Origin: Formosa sediminum
GTDB lineage: Bacteria; Bacteroidota; Bacteroidia; Flavobacteriales; Flavobacteriaceae
Direction: 5' to 3'
Assembly: GCF_007197735.1 (NCBI RefSeq)
Contig: NZ_CP041637.1
Coordinates: 248,001 to 312,000 of the forward strand
DNA length: 64,000 bases
Part shown: one piece after another, positions 53,308-62,935 of the stretch
How positions within the stretch are numbered: the stretch's first letter is position 1
Layout: each line of letters opens with the position of its first letter
Program-made: the position numbers and the translations under genes
Notes under the pieces: generated by a model
What the model was told of the DNA's origin: nothing
The model's input: only the letters and a program-made list of their open reading frames with translations
Databases searched by the model: none

Positions 53308-56300
53308 TTAGAGGATTACAAGTTTCTCTATTTTTTCAACGGTTTTATTTAGTGTTTGTGAACGTACTTTTAATTTATATACATAAACACCTTTTCCTAT
53401 TCTATCTCCAAAATCGTCGCGACCGTCCCAAACAATATCTCGTGACAATGTTGAATTGCCTCCATTACAACAATCTGTGCTATTTGTTTGTCCGTTAATA
53501 GTTCTAACTAATTTTCCGGAGACTGTAAAGATTTGTATAGAAACGTCTAAAGTACCCGAACTATTGTGATTAAACCAAAATTCTGTGTAATTTACAAAGG
53601 GATTAGGATAATTTAGCACATTTGTAATGATTAAACCTTCGCTTTCGTCGTACACTACAAATTGTATTTCGGAAGTAGAAGAATTATTATACACATCCCA
53701 TGCTTTAACCGTTAGAGTGTGTAATCCGGCTTCTAAATCTCTAAACGGATAAGTAATTACACCTTTAGTATAATCATCTACCTCTGTTTGATAATAATCA
53801 TTTAAAACGTACGGTGTTGTTTCATCTCCATCTAATACAGCTACTAAGTCATGACCAATACCGCTAGCGGTATTAATCCCATTTTCATCTTCTAATTTTA
53901 CTAATAAAGAAGGCGACTCGTTCGTAATACCACCCGTCACAAAATTTTCATCGTTCATATAAAGACTTATTACTGGTCCAATATTATCTTCTTCTGCATT
54001 TTCATTTATTCCTCCTACTTGTATAACATCTACACTAGATCCAGATTGATCATTTAACTCCTCTTCTGCTTTGGCATAAAAACTAACCCGACCAGAACCC
54101 ACTGGAACCCCAATATCTTTAGGAACTACAAAATCGAAACTAAATTTACCTTCTACTACAGATGCTTGTCCTCTAAAAATAATCTCACCTAACGTGGCAA
54201 AATCCATAATATATATTTCGTCCCCTACAACTGTACCGTCATTTCCCAAAGTAGATCTGCTGATATCTTTATCGTAAACTATTGAAGTTAAAATACCGTT
54301 ATAATCTGACAATAAATTTCCGGAGGTATCTGTAACCTCTCCAGAAAAGGTTACTTTATCTAACGCCTTTAACTGATCTATGGTGCCGGATACAGCTTTA
54401 CCATTTACTGCGGTAAGTTTTATGTTTGGTTTAGGGATAGCCAATTTCATTGCTGGATCTCCAATATAAAATACTAAATGTTTCTGACTAGAATAAGAAA
54501 TAGAAGAATTGGTTTTAGTTAAACGTAAAGCTTCAGCCATTGATGGATATTCATCATCAGCATAACCATCTTCTGTATTATACGAAAACAGATACTCTGT
54601 TAAAATTGTATTGAAAGAAATACCTACGCTTACAAATATCTCTCGTGTTGTGGTTAACAAACTTACTGCGCCACCTTCTGGATTCCAATAGGTTATTTCT
54701 CCTGCAGTTTCCCGCAACGGATTATCAAAACGAGTAAACTCGCAAGTTACCGTTACAAAACAATTCATTTTATATTTATTAGACAAATCTTCGGCATCTG
54801 TAGCCATAAAAATACGCTCTGTTGCTAAACCATCTTCGCCTCCATGTCCAAAATAATTAACTAATAACGCACCATTTTGCATTGCACTAATCATCGCTTC
54901 ATTAACTTCAGGATAACGATCGCCTCCAGAAGAAGACTCTTGGCTATAAGCGTCTGAATGAATTTTTGTGACATTAATAAACGGTTTCTTTTCAGAAATT
55001 TCATCAGCAATTTGATTGGTGGTTTCTTCTAAAATATATTCCCATGAATCATCTATATCATCCGAAACCATAATCACACTATTTCTCCAACTACCATAAG
55101 ATGCTTCTTGGTAATAACGTTCAATTTTATCGACCATCTCTTTCGCTTGCGAAGGATTATCTGCAAGAATTCGTCCTAAAGCAATATCTAGTTGATCTGA
55201 AGTCTCCATACCCCCTTCATTGTCATCCATCATCCCATAAAAATCGTCAGACACATAGGAGCTTGTTAAACTAAAACTATTATATTCATGCCAAGACGGC
55301 ACATAATATGCATTACTAGATAATCTACCCTTATAATCGTATGAACTATCTCCAAACATACACAAATATTTTATTGCATTATTAGGACTACTTGCATTAT
55401 CGTACACATATTTAATAAAATTACGTATTGCGGCTATATCTTGATTTCCGGTACTGAACTCATTATAAATAGCATCTAAAGTCGCAACCTTTACATTTAA
55501 CCCATATTGCGCTTTATTAATAGCAGCTAACCTTACTGCTTGAGTATAATATTCTGTTGGAGCTACTATAATATAGTCTACGTCCTGAAATTCTCCGGCA
55601 TCATTTAAAAATACAGTTCCTTTTAAATCCTGATTTTCAATACGCGTATTAGATTCTCGTGTAGGCGTATAGTAATCTGAAGCTGTTACAGCAACAAATG
55701 TTTCTAATTGTCCTGCTGGTCTAACAAAACTAAAAGTAGATTCTGCAGTTGAATTGGCTAAAGAAGTTATTGAAAACGGATCTGAGACATTCCATATCTG
55801 AGAAACACCTGAAGCATTTTCTAACTGATATTCTACATATCCACTATTTAATGCAACATCTAAGTTGTAAAACCCAAATTGTTCTCCATTAAATTTTAAA
55901 GCGCGCGTAGCTTCTAAAGAGATATAATCTAAATATCCTAATGCACTTGGATTAGACTGTTGATTATAATTTAAACTCACTACAATATTATCACTGCTGC
56001 TTGTTATTAATGTATTTAAAGATGCTCCACTAGCTAAAGTGGGATCACTAACTCCATTTAAATTTAAAGTTCCCATAGATGTACCATTTACAGAAACATC
56101 AAAGCTTGAAGCACTATCTGAGGTTGATGCTACATAGGTTTTTAACCTAACAGATTCAGAGGTTACAAGATCTGGAATTTCAAAAGAAAAAGATTGTTGC
56201 AAGTCTACATCAAACCGATCCCCAAACCAACGTCTTCCTACTTGTGCCAAATTATACTCATCTACCTCATGAAACACATAAGTTTGATGTGTATTTACTA

Positions 56301-57192
56301 TAAGATTTGGACTTGCATTTGAACTTGTAAAGGCTTGAATTCGTTTTCCCTCTACACCATCTACTTTTAAAAAATAAGAGGTTTGCGTCGTATAACAATT
56401 AATATTTGTATTACTCTGCTCATTATAACCATTCGGTCCAATGGCATAAAACAATATGTAATCATCATCATCAAAAGAACCATCAGCCTCTCCAACCACT
56501 TGAATAGCATTTTCTACAATATCAAAATATTTTACATCGGCATTGTCGTACGGAATCATACTCCCGCCATTACCATAAATTTTGAATTGTTTTGGGTTTA
56601 CACTATTTACACTAACCCCCAATTGTCTTAAAAACGATTTAGACAATTTATACACTCCTGTAGTATCAACAAAAAACTGATACCATTCTCCTGATTTTAA
56701 AACCGAACTTGAAATACTAGGAACAGCTGAAACAGACAAACTACTTCTACTAGAAGTTTGGGTATTATACACAAGATTAAAGGACGTAATTTTTTTATAA
56801 GAATTTTCACCATCCTTAATAATAGGAGATACTTCTAAATACCCGTAAGTTTTAAAACGCGCCACAGATTTTCTTAAAGTAAACTCTATATTATTAGGAA
56901 TAGTGCTAACATCTAATCCTTTTAGATCAGATTTAGAGATTGCGGTATATGTTACATTTTCTAATTGCGCAGAAGATTCGTCTATAGAGCTACTTAGTTG
57001 CCATTTAGAAACAAATCTCACTCCTTTCTCGATACTATAATCAAAATACTCTGCATTAAAACTTGGTACCTGAACAGAAAAACGTCCTGTAGAAATTGTA
57101 ACATATCCATCCCAATCTAATTTAAATTGTTTTTGCTGGGCAAAACTTAAAGTTGAAACCAAAACCAAAAGGAATACGACTGTTTTTTTCAT
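53308..57192 (-). CDS. porU: Type IX secretion system sortase PorU
   Basis: PorU is the gingipain-like C25 cysteine peptidase that removes the sorting domain of T9SS cargo at the cell surface. The 1294-residue protein has a Sec signal (VLVSTLSFAQQ) and a long beta-rich N-terminal part. The caspase-fold domain about 540-920 carries the catalytic His in LLVNYFGHGGEDGLA and Cys in FVTVTCEFTRFD. The end is a FlgD-like sorting-type domain (VLNYPNPFVNYTEFWF, GKGVYVYKLKV). It is divergent from gldJ. A TACTTTTG -7 element on the reverse strand (57255-57262) lies upstream. Confidence 0.95.
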   Translation of the reverse strand: MKKTVVFLLVLVSTLSFAQQKQFKLDWDGYVTISTGRFSVQVPSFNAEYFDYSIEKGVRFVSKWQLSSSIDESSAQLENVTYTAISKSDLKGLDVSTIPNNIEFTLRKSVARFKTYGYLEVSPIIKDGENSYKKITSFNLVYNTQTSSRSSLSVSAVPSISSSVLKSGEWYQFFVDTTGVYKLSKSFLRQLGVSVNSVNPKQFKIYGNGGSMIPYDNADVKYFDIVENAIQVVGEADGSFDDDDYILFYAIGPNGYNEQSNTNINCYTTQTSYFLKVDGVEGKRIQAFTSSNASPNLIVNTHQTYVFHEVDEYNLAQVGRRWFGDRFDVDLQQSFSFEIPDLVTSESVRLKTYVASTSDSASSFDVSVNGTSMGTLNLNGVSDPTLASGASLNTLITSSSDNIVVSLNYNQQSNPSALGYLDYISLEATRALKFNGEQFGFYNLDVALNSGYVEYQLENASGVSQIWNVSDPFSITSLANSTAESTFSFVRPAGQLETFVAVTASDYYTPTRESNTRIENQDLKGTVFLNDAGEFQDVDYIIVAPTEYYTQAVRLAAINKAQYGLNVKVATLDAIYNEFSTGNQDIAAIRNFIKYVYDNASSPNNAIKYLCMFGDSSYDYKGRLSSNAYYVPSWHEYNSFSLTSSYVSDDFYGMMDDNEGGMETSDQLDIALGRILADNPSQAKEMVDKIERYYQEASYGSWRNSVIMVSDDIDDSWEYILEETTNQIADEISEKKPFINVTKIHSDAYSQESSSGGDRYPEVNEAMISAMQNGALLVNYFGHGGEDGLATERIFMATDAEDLSNKYKMNCFVTVTCEFTRFDNPLRETAGEITYWNPEGGAVSLLTTTREIFVSVGISFNTILTEYLFSYNTEDGYADDEYPSMAEALRLTKTNSSISYSSQKHLVFYIGDPAMKLAIPKPNIKLTAVNGKAVSGTIDQLKALDKVTFSGEVTDTSGNLLSDYNGILTSIVYDKDISRSTLGNDGTVVGDEIYIMDFATLGEIIFRGQASVVEGKFSFDFVVPKDIGVPVGSGRVSFYAKAEEELNDQSGSSVDVIQVGGINENAEEDNIGPVISLYMNDENFVTGGITNESPSLLVKLEDENGINTASGIGHDLVAVLDGDETTPYVLNDYYQTEVDDYTKGVITYPFRDLEAGLHTLTVKAWDVYNNSSTSEIQFVVYDESEGLIITNVLNYPNPFVNYTEFWFNHNSSGTLDVSIQIFTVSGKLVRTINGQTNSTDCCNGGNSTLSRDIVWDGRDDFGDRIGKGVYVYKLKVRSQTLNKTVEKIEKLVIL

Positions 57193-57393
57193 TATTTTAA
57201 TAACGTTTAACGTTAGAAATTAGTATAAAATTTTAGTTTTTCACGAAATTAAGTCAAAAGTACAATAATATTTCATGATATATTACGTTTATACAAAACA
57301 CCAAAACATTAGGTTAAACGGACAAATCATCGTTATAATGAATAAAAAATAGGACGAAATACACATTTTTTATCTCAAATTAGCCAAAATAGC

Positions 57394-57422
57394 TTGCAGT
57401 GTAAGGTTAAATTCTTATATTG
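57394..57422 (+). promoter_or_regulatory. gldJ promoter
   Basis: TTG at 57394-57396 and TATATTG at 57416-57422 are 19 bases apart, close to the TTTG/TAnnTTTG consensus. The expected transcript start is about 30 bases before the gldJ ATG. Confidence 0.65.
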
Positions 57423-57462
57423 CAGGACCAAAAATAACATTTGCTTACTTAAAAGTATGGAT

Positions 57463-59127
57463 ATGAAAAACATAGTAACCGTAAAGGGGCTGTTAGTAGT
57501 AACAATCGCTTTAGCCGCTATTAGCTGTAAAAATTCAAGTTCGAATAGTTCAAAAGCCACAGGCTGGGAAATAAACTCCAAAGAAGGAGGGTTCCAATAT
57601 AACACACAATATAAGGAGCAAGAAACTGCTCCTGGACTAGTCTTTATTGAAGGAGGAACTTATACTAAAGGACAAGTTCAAGATGACGTTATGCATGACT
57701 GGAACAATACGCCTACACAACAACACGTACAGTCATTTTACATGGATGAGACTGAAGTAACAAACATCATGTATCTTGAATACTTAGATTACTTAAAACG
57801 TATCTTCCCTCCATCGGAAGAAGGTTTTAGAGCTATATACAATGGTGCTTTACCTGATACCTTAGTTTGGAGAAACCGTTTAGGGTACAATGAAGTTATG
57901 ACGGATAATTATTTACGTCATCCTGCATATGCAGAATACCCTGTTGTTGGTGTAAGCTGGATTCAAGCAGTAGAATTTGCTAAATGGAGAACAGACCGAG
58001 TAAATGAGCACAACCTAGCGGAAGCCGGATATTTAGATAAAAAAGCGCTTCGCACTGAAGTAACGGCATCTTCTAATTTTAGTACAGATGCTTATATTAA
58101 TGCTCCTGAACAAACTTTTGCAGGAAATGAAGATATCAAGAAAACAGGAAGAAAAAGCTCTGTAAGAACAGATGCAGACGGAAATGAAACAAACATTTAC
58201 GCCACAAGAGAAACTGGAATCTTATCTCCAGCATACAGGCTACCTACCGAAACAGAATGGGAATATGCTGCCTTAGGACTTGCCGAACTTAGAGAATACA
58301 ATACTTACAGAGGTAGAAAAAAATATCCTTGGGATGGCCAATACACTCGTTCTGATAAACGTAGAACTTTAGGAGACCAAATGGCTAACTTTAAACAAGG
58401 GAAAGGGGACTATGGTGGAATTGCTGGTTGGTCTGATGATAATGCAGATATTACCGCTAAAGTAAAATCATACAAACCAAATGACTTTGGACTGTATGAT
58501 ATGGCTGGTAACGTTGCAGAATGGGTTGCAGATGTTTACCGTCCTATAGTAGACGACGACTTTAACGACTTTAACTACTATAGAGGTAACGTGTATACAA
58601 AAAATGCAATAAATGAAGATGGTACCGTTAAAATTGTAACTACAGATGACATTGTTTACGACACATTAAGCAACGGAAAAATAGTAGCTAGAAATTTACC
58701 AGGAGACATTTTACAAGTACCAGTAGATGAGAATGATACTTACTTACGTACTAATTTTGATTCTAGTGATAACCGTGACTTTAGAGATGGAGACAAAAGA
58801 TCTTCACGTTATTATGCACAAAATTTCGACGACGAAGATGGTGAAGAAAAAACAGAAAAAATGTATCACGCTCCAAAAAACACAATTAAAAGAGATGCTG
58901 AAGGGAATATCATTAGAGAGTACGATAAATCAAATAACAAAACTTCTATGATTAGTGATGAGGTACGTGTGTATAAAGGTGGTTCATGGAAAGATAGAGA
59001 GTATTGGTTAGATCCAGCTCAAAGACGTTATTTCCCTCAAGATATGGCTACAGACTACATTGGCTTTAGATGTGCAATGTCTAGAGTAGGTTCTAAAACC
59101 AAATCTAATGCTAAGATGAGAAATTAA
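57463..59127 (+). CDS. gldJ: Gliding motility lipoprotein GldJ
   Basis: GldJ is an outer-membrane-anchored lipoprotein required for gliding and for stable T9SS components. From ATG 57463 the protein is 554 residues with the lipobox LAAISC. A formylglycine-generating-enzyme-like (FGE/SUMF1) fold follows (GLVFIEGGTYTKGQ, SFYMDETEVTN, RLPTETEWEYAALG, YDMAGNVAEWVADVY, VYKGGSWKDREYWLD, IGFRCAMSR). An ATG two codons earlier (57457) is also possible. Longer readings run over the promoter. A terminator separates it from murF. Confidence 0.94.
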   Translation: MKNIVTVKGLLVVTIALAAISCKNSSSNSSKATGWEINSKEGGFQYNTQYKEQETAPGLVFIEGGTYTKGQVQDDVMHDWNNTPTQQHVQSFYMDETEVTNIMYLEYLDYLKRIFPPSEEGFRAIYNGALPDTLVWRNRLGYNEVMTDNYLRHPAYAEYPVVGVSWIQAVEFAKWRTDRVNEHNLAEAGYLDKKALRTEVTASSNFSTDAYINAPEQTFAGNEDIKKTGRKSSVRTDADGNETNIYATRETGILSPAYRLPTETEWEYAALGLAELREYNTYRGRKKYPWDGQYTRSDKRRTLGDQMANFKQGKGDYGGIAGWSDDNADITAKVKSYKPNDFGLYDMAGNVAEWVADVYRPIVDDDFNDFNYYRGNVYTKNAINEDGTVKIVTTDDIVYDTLSNGKIVARNLPGDILQVPVDENDTYLRTNFDSSDNRDFRDGDKRSSRYYAQNFDDEDGEEKTEKMYHAPKNTIKRDAEGNIIREYDKSNNKTSMISDEVRVYKGGSWKDREYWLDPAQRRYFPQDMATDYIGFRCAMSRVGSKTKSNAKMRN

Positions 59128-59148
59128 TAACTCACACATTATAATATT

Positions 59149-59179
59149 AAAAGTCCTAACCTTGTGTTAGGACTTTTTT
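59149..59179 (+). terminator. Terminator between gldJ and murF
   Basis: AAAAGTCCTAAC (59149-59160) and GTTAGGACTTTT (59166-59177) form a perfect 12-bp stem with a 5-base loop and a following T run. Some read-through into murF is possible since no clear promoter was seen between them. Confidence 0.9.
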
Positions 59180-59193
59180 TATACATTTATATT

Positions 59194-60477
59194 ATGAAAA
59201 CATCAGACTTACACGCCCTATATTTAGACTGCAATGCAGTTTGTACAGATACAAGAACCGTTACAAAAAATGATATGTTTTTTGCTTTAAAAGGAGATCT
59301 TTTTAACGGAAACACTTTTGCTCAGCAAGCGCTTGAAGCAGGTGCAAAATACGCTATAATAGACGATCCTAACTATGCCGTTGCAGACCATACAATTATT
59401 GTTGAAGATGTTTTAAAAACCCTTCAAGCCCTTGCATCTTACCACAGAGATTATTTAAATATCCCTATTATTGGTCTTACGGGTAGTAATGGAAAAACAA
59501 CCACTAAAGAATTAATAAACGCAGTATTATCTCAAAAATATAATACCACTGCAACGGCTGGTAATTTAAACAACCACATAGGCGTCCCCTTAACATTGCT
59601 TGCTATGAATACAAAAACAGAAATAGGAATTGTAGAGATGGGCGCTAATCATTTAAAAGAAATAGAATTTCTATGCACTATTGCTAAACCCAATTTTGGA
59701 TACATCACAAATTTTGGTAAAGCACACTTAGAAGGTTTTGGTAGTATAGAAGGTGTTGTTAAAGGAAAATCTGAATTATATAATTATATAAAATCTACAG
59801 ATGGAACTGTATTTATAAACCAAAAAGACAATAAACAGGTAACGCTAACTAGTGATTTAAACACTTACGCTTTTGGTGACAATTCTACAACTGCTCAAAC
59901 TATTGTAAATTTAATTACAGTAGATCCATTTGTTGTGGCCGAGCATCATGATAACATTATTAAGAGTCAGTTAATAGGATCATATAATTTTACTAACATT
60001 TCTGCAGCCATAGCAATTGGTACTTATTTTAAAGTAAATAATACGAATATAAAAACTGCTATAGAAACCTATATCCCAACAAATAATCGATCGCAAATCA
60101 TAATACAAGGGACTAATAAAATTATTTTAGATGCATATAATGCAAATCCAACAAGCATGAGGGCTGCATTAGAAAGTTTTGAAACTTTAAAAGACAATCA
60201 AAAAGTAGCTATTCTTGGCGATATGTTTGAACTTGGTAACGAAGCAATTAAAGAGCACCAAGAAATAGTAGATTTAGCAGCTTCATTAAATATTCAAAAG
60301 GTTTACTTTATTGGAGCGCAATTTAATGAAGCAACAACCAACTCTAAACAAATTACAGCTTACAATAGTTTTGAAGCATTTAAACCGGCTTTAAAGGAGT
60401 TAGAAGTCTCTAATACCACGATCTTAATAAAGGCTTCTCGAGGCATGAAACTAGAACGCATTCTAGACCTAATTTAA
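59194..60477 (+). CDS. murF: UDP-N-acetylmuramoyl-tripeptide-D-alanyl-D-alanine ligase
   Basis: MurF adds D-Ala-D-Ala to complete the peptidoglycan precursor in the cytosol. From ATG 59194 the protein is 427 residues. It has the N-terminal substrate domain (VCTDTRTVTKNDMFFALKGD), the ATP loop GLTGSNGKTTTKE, NLNNHIGVPLTLL, VEMGANHLKEIEFL and the C-terminal LDAYNANPTSMRAALE. A TTG at 59164 lies in the loop of the preceding terminator and was rejected. A hairpin terminator follows. Confidence 0.96.
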   Translation: MKTSDLHALYLDCNAVCTDTRTVTKNDMFFALKGDLFNGNTFAQQALEAGAKYAIIDDPNYAVADHTIIVEDVLKTLQALASYHRDYLNIPIIGLTGSNGKTTTKELINAVLSQKYNTTATAGNLNNHIGVPLTLLAMNTKTEIGIVEMGANHLKEIEFLCTIAKPNFGYITNFGKAHLEGFGSIEGVVKGKSELYNYIKSTDGTVFINQKDNKQVTLTSDLNTYAFGDNSTTAQTIVNLITVDPFVVAEHHDNIIKSQLIGSYNFTNISAAIAIGTYFKVNNTNIKTAIETYIPTNNRSQIIIQGTNKIILDAYNANPTSMRAALESFETLKDNQKVAILGDMFELGNEAIKEHQEIVDLAASLNIQKVYFIGAQFNEATTNSKQITAYNSFEAFKPALKELEVSNTTILIKASRGMKLERILDLI

Positions 60478-60493
60478 AAAACGAATTAAATAA

Positions 60494-60527
60494 AAAAAGC
60501 TTCTCAAAAAATTGAGAAGCTTTTTAT
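60494..60527 (+). terminator. Terminator after murF
   Basis: Arms 60494-60507 and 60512-60525 form a 14-bp stem (core GCTTCTCAA / TTGAGAAGC) with a 4-base loop, ending in a T run. It also faces the tRNA-Val genes on the other strand and can stop their transcript. Confidence 0.88.
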
Positions 60528-60534
60528 TTGCTTG

Positions 60535-60609
60535 TGGGCGCAGAGGGATTCGAACCCCCGACCCCTTGGGTGTAAACCAAGTGCTCTGAACCAACTGAGC
60601 TATGCGCCC
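60535..60609 (-). tRNA. tRNA-Val (anticodon TAC), copy 2
   Basis: On the reverse strand the 75-base tRNA has acceptor GGGCGCA / TGCGCCC, D stem GCTC/GAGC and anticodon arm CTTGG/CCAAG around TTTACAC, giving TAC. The T arm has TTCGAAT. The discriminator is A and CCA is not encoded. It appears identical to the copy at 60689. Confidence 0.95.
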
Positions 60610-60688
60610 TAATTATTAGATCTCTGTTTTATAAATTTCAATTACTCTAAAATTCATAAAAAAACTTCTCAAAACAGAGAAGCTGTTG

Positions 60689-60763
60689 TGGGCGCAGAGG
60701 GATTCGAACCCCCGACCCCTTGGGTGTAAACCAAGTGCTCTGAACCAACTGAGCTATGCGCCC
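60689..60763 (-). tRNA. tRNA-Val (anticodon TAC), copy 1
   Basis: This 75-base tRNA has the same sequence and cloverleaf as the copy at 60535. The two are separated by 79 bases and share the flank GCGCCCTAATTATTAG, indicating tandem duplication. Copy 1 is nearest the promoter. Confidence 0.95.
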
Positions 60764-60778
60764 TAATTATTAGGTGTG

Positions 60779-60808
60779 CAAATATACACTTGTTCTTGAT
60801 ACTACAAA
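60779..60808 (-). promoter_or_regulatory. Promoter of the tRNA-Val pair
   Basis: On the reverse strand TTTG (60805-60808) is followed after 18 bases by TATATTTG (60779-60786), 15 bases before the first tRNA-Val. One transcript probably carries both tRNAs. Confidence 0.85.
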
Positions 60809-60827
60809 AACTTTTTTTTACTTTTTT

Positions 60828-62045
60828 TTAAATTATTTCTGCGACTACAAAAGTACTCCCTCCAATATAAATAAAGTCTGAGGACTTCGCATTTTGCAAA
60901 GCACTTTTATAAGCCTCATTTACAGAATTATATACATTACCTTTAAAACCATGTACAGTAAATATATCATACAAAGTATCTACAGGCATACCTCTAGGCA
61001 CATCTGGCTTACAGAAATAATACGTCGCTTGTTTGGGTAGTAATGTTAATATAGATACAACATCTTTATCGTTAACCACACCAAAAACCATATGTAACGA
61101 CGCGAAACTTTCTGATTTAAGCTGATTCATTACATCTGTTAGCCCTTCTTTATTATGCCCCGTGTCACATACAACTTTAGGATGGTGTTGTAAAATTTGC
61201 CAACGGCCTTTTAAACCTGTATTTTTCATAACATTTAAAAGTCCGGTTTTAATATGTGTATCTAAAATACAATAGCCTAGTAATTGTAATTCTTTTACAG
61301 ATTGTAATACCGTTTTTATGTTCTTAGTTTGGTAACTTCCTTTTAAATCGCTTAAATACGACGAAGAATCAAACTGATCTGCAAATACAATTTTAGCATT
61401 TTTTTGTAATGCTATAGATTTAAATATTGGTACCGTTTCTACTTGTGTTTCACCAATCACCACCGGAATATGATCTTTAATAATACCGCCTTTTTCCTTT
61501 GCTATTTCTGGCAAAGTTGTACCTAAAAACTGAGTATGATCTAGACCAATATTAGTGATTATTGAGAGTTCTGGTGTTATAATATTTGTAGAATCTAATC
61601 GTCCTCCTAAACCAACTTCAACAACAGCAACATCAACTTGCTCGTTCTTAAAGTACTCGAAAGCCATGCCCACAGTCATTTCAAAAAAAGAGAGTTGATA
61701 TGTTTCAAAAAATCCTTTGTTGGTCTTAATAAAATCTACCACAAAGTCTTCTGATACTTCTTGACCATTTATTCTAATACGCTCTCTAAAATCTTTTAAA
61801 TGTGGAGACGTATATAATCCAACTTTATATCCTGCTTCTTGCAGTATAGAAGCTAACATATGGCTGGTAGATCCCTTACCATTAGTTCCTGCTACATGAA
61901 TAGATTTAAATTTATTCTCAGGATGATTTAAATGTTTGGCTAAACAAATTGTATTACTAAGATCTGTTTTAAAAGCAGACTGTCCTTGGCGTTGATACAT
62001 TGGAAGTTGAGTAAACAGCCACTGCACGGTGTCTTGATATGTCAT
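60828..62045 (-). CDS. folC: Folylpolyglutamate / dihydrofolate synthase
   Basis: FolC adds glutamate to dihydropteroate and to folates. The 405-residue Mur-ligase-fold protein has the ATP loop HVAGTNGKGSTSHMLASILQ, YTSPHLKDFRERI, VEVGLGGRLDSTN and ITNIGLDHTQFLG. A C-terminal VVCDTGHNKEGL completes the pattern. It works on the product of FolP (151-978). It begins four bases after the tonB stop on the same strand, so it may be read with the TonB genes. Confidence 0.95.
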   Translation of the reverse strand: MTYQDTVQWLFTQLPMYQRQGQSAFKTDLSNTICLAKHLNHPENKFKSIHVAGTNGKGSTSHMLASILQEAGYKVGLYTSPHLKDFRERIRINGQEVSEDFVVDFIKTNKGFFETYQLSFFEMTVGMAFEYFKNEQVDVAVVEVGLGGRLDSTNIITPELSIITNIGLDHTQFLGTTLPEIAKEKGGIIKDHIPVVIGETQVETVPIFKSIALQKNAKIVFADQFDSSSYLSDLKGSYQTKNIKTVLQSVKELQLLGYCILDTHIKTGLLNVMKNTGLKGRWQILQHHPKVVCDTGHNKEGLTDVMNQLKSESFASLHMVFGVVNDKDVVSILTLLPKQATYYFCKPDVPRGMPVDTLYDIFTVHGFKGNVYNSVNEAYKSALQNAKSSDFIYIGGSTFVVAEII

Positions 62046-62049
62046 AATA

Positions 62050-62934
62050 TTATTGACCTACACTAAAATTGATACTTACAAACCCTATTTGTCGCGCTGG
62101 TGCATTAGGATCTGGTCTCCATTTATGAGACAGAGCTATTTTTCTTGCTGGTTCTAATAAACACGAACTTTTATTTTGTGTCCCTTTTACTCCTGGAGTA
62201 GCCTTTATAACTTCTCCTTGTCTATTAACTTCTATCTCCACAACCACCAATCCAGATTCATTACAGTCTTGTTTTATAGGTGTAAAAGATGCTTTACCTC
62301 GTCCATTTAAACCGTAACCAACACCTCCACTACCTGAGCCTGCACCTCCAAAATAACTAGCTGCATAAGGATTTCCATCTAATTGTCCTTTATCTCCTGC
62401 TTGGTTATCGTTTCCTTCGCTACCTTTTGCAGTACCTTCAGATTTACTTACACCTCCAATTAAAGCATCGAGTTTCTTTTTCTTTTCTTCTTTTTCACGC
62501 TGTTCTTTTGCTACACGTTCAGCCTCTGCTTTAGCTTTAGCATCAGCTTCGGCTTTAGCCTTATTTTCCGCTTCTTTCTTCGCTTTAGCTTCAGCTTCTT
62601 TTTGCTTTTTTATGGCTACAGCTTCGCTGTTATCCTCTGTTAAAACCTCTTCTTTAACTTGAGATGCTTCTGCTGGAGCAGGCTTTACAGGTTCGGGTTC
62701 TGTAACTTCTTCCGGGACCTTGTTCACTTTAACAGGCTCAGATTTAATAGGCTCATTTGGTTGTACATTACCACTACCAAAATCTGTAGTTCCAAAATTT
62801 ACTGCCACACCATATTCTTCTGGCGGATCCATATAAGGTGGCCCCATAACAAACATTAACAACACTAAAATCACACAAATTAATAGTGTGATTGTTGCCG
62901 AATTACGTTCATGTTTTGTTTCTAAATATTTCAT
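62050..62934 (-). CDS. tonB: Energy transducer TonB
   Basis: TonB passes inner-membrane proton-motive force from ExbB/ExbD to outer-membrane receptors. The 294-residue protein has one N-terminal membrane helix (about 14-32), a Pro/Glu/Lys-rich stretch (EVTEPEPVKPAPAEA) and a long Ala/Glu/Lys coiled region about 95-160. A Gly-rich stretch and a TonB-like C-terminal domain (SGLVVVEIEVNRQGEVIKA, GFVSINFSVGQ) follow. It begins one base after the exbD stop. Confidence 0.9.
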   Translation of the reverse strand: MKYLETKHERNSATITLLICVILVLLMFVMGPPYMDPPEEYGVAVNFGTTDFGSGNVQPNEPIKSEPVKVNKVPEEVTEPEPVKPAPAEASQVKEEVLTEDNSEAVAIKKQKEAEAKAKKEAENKAKAEADAKAKAEAERVAKEQREKEEKKKKLDALIGGVSKSEGTAKGSEGNDNQAGDKGQLDGNPYAASYFGGAGSGSGGVGYGLNGRGKASFTPIKQDCNESGLVVVEIEVNRQGEVIKATPGVKGTQNKSSCLLEPARKIALSHKWRPDPNAPARQIGFVSINFSVGQ

Positions 62935-62935
62935 A

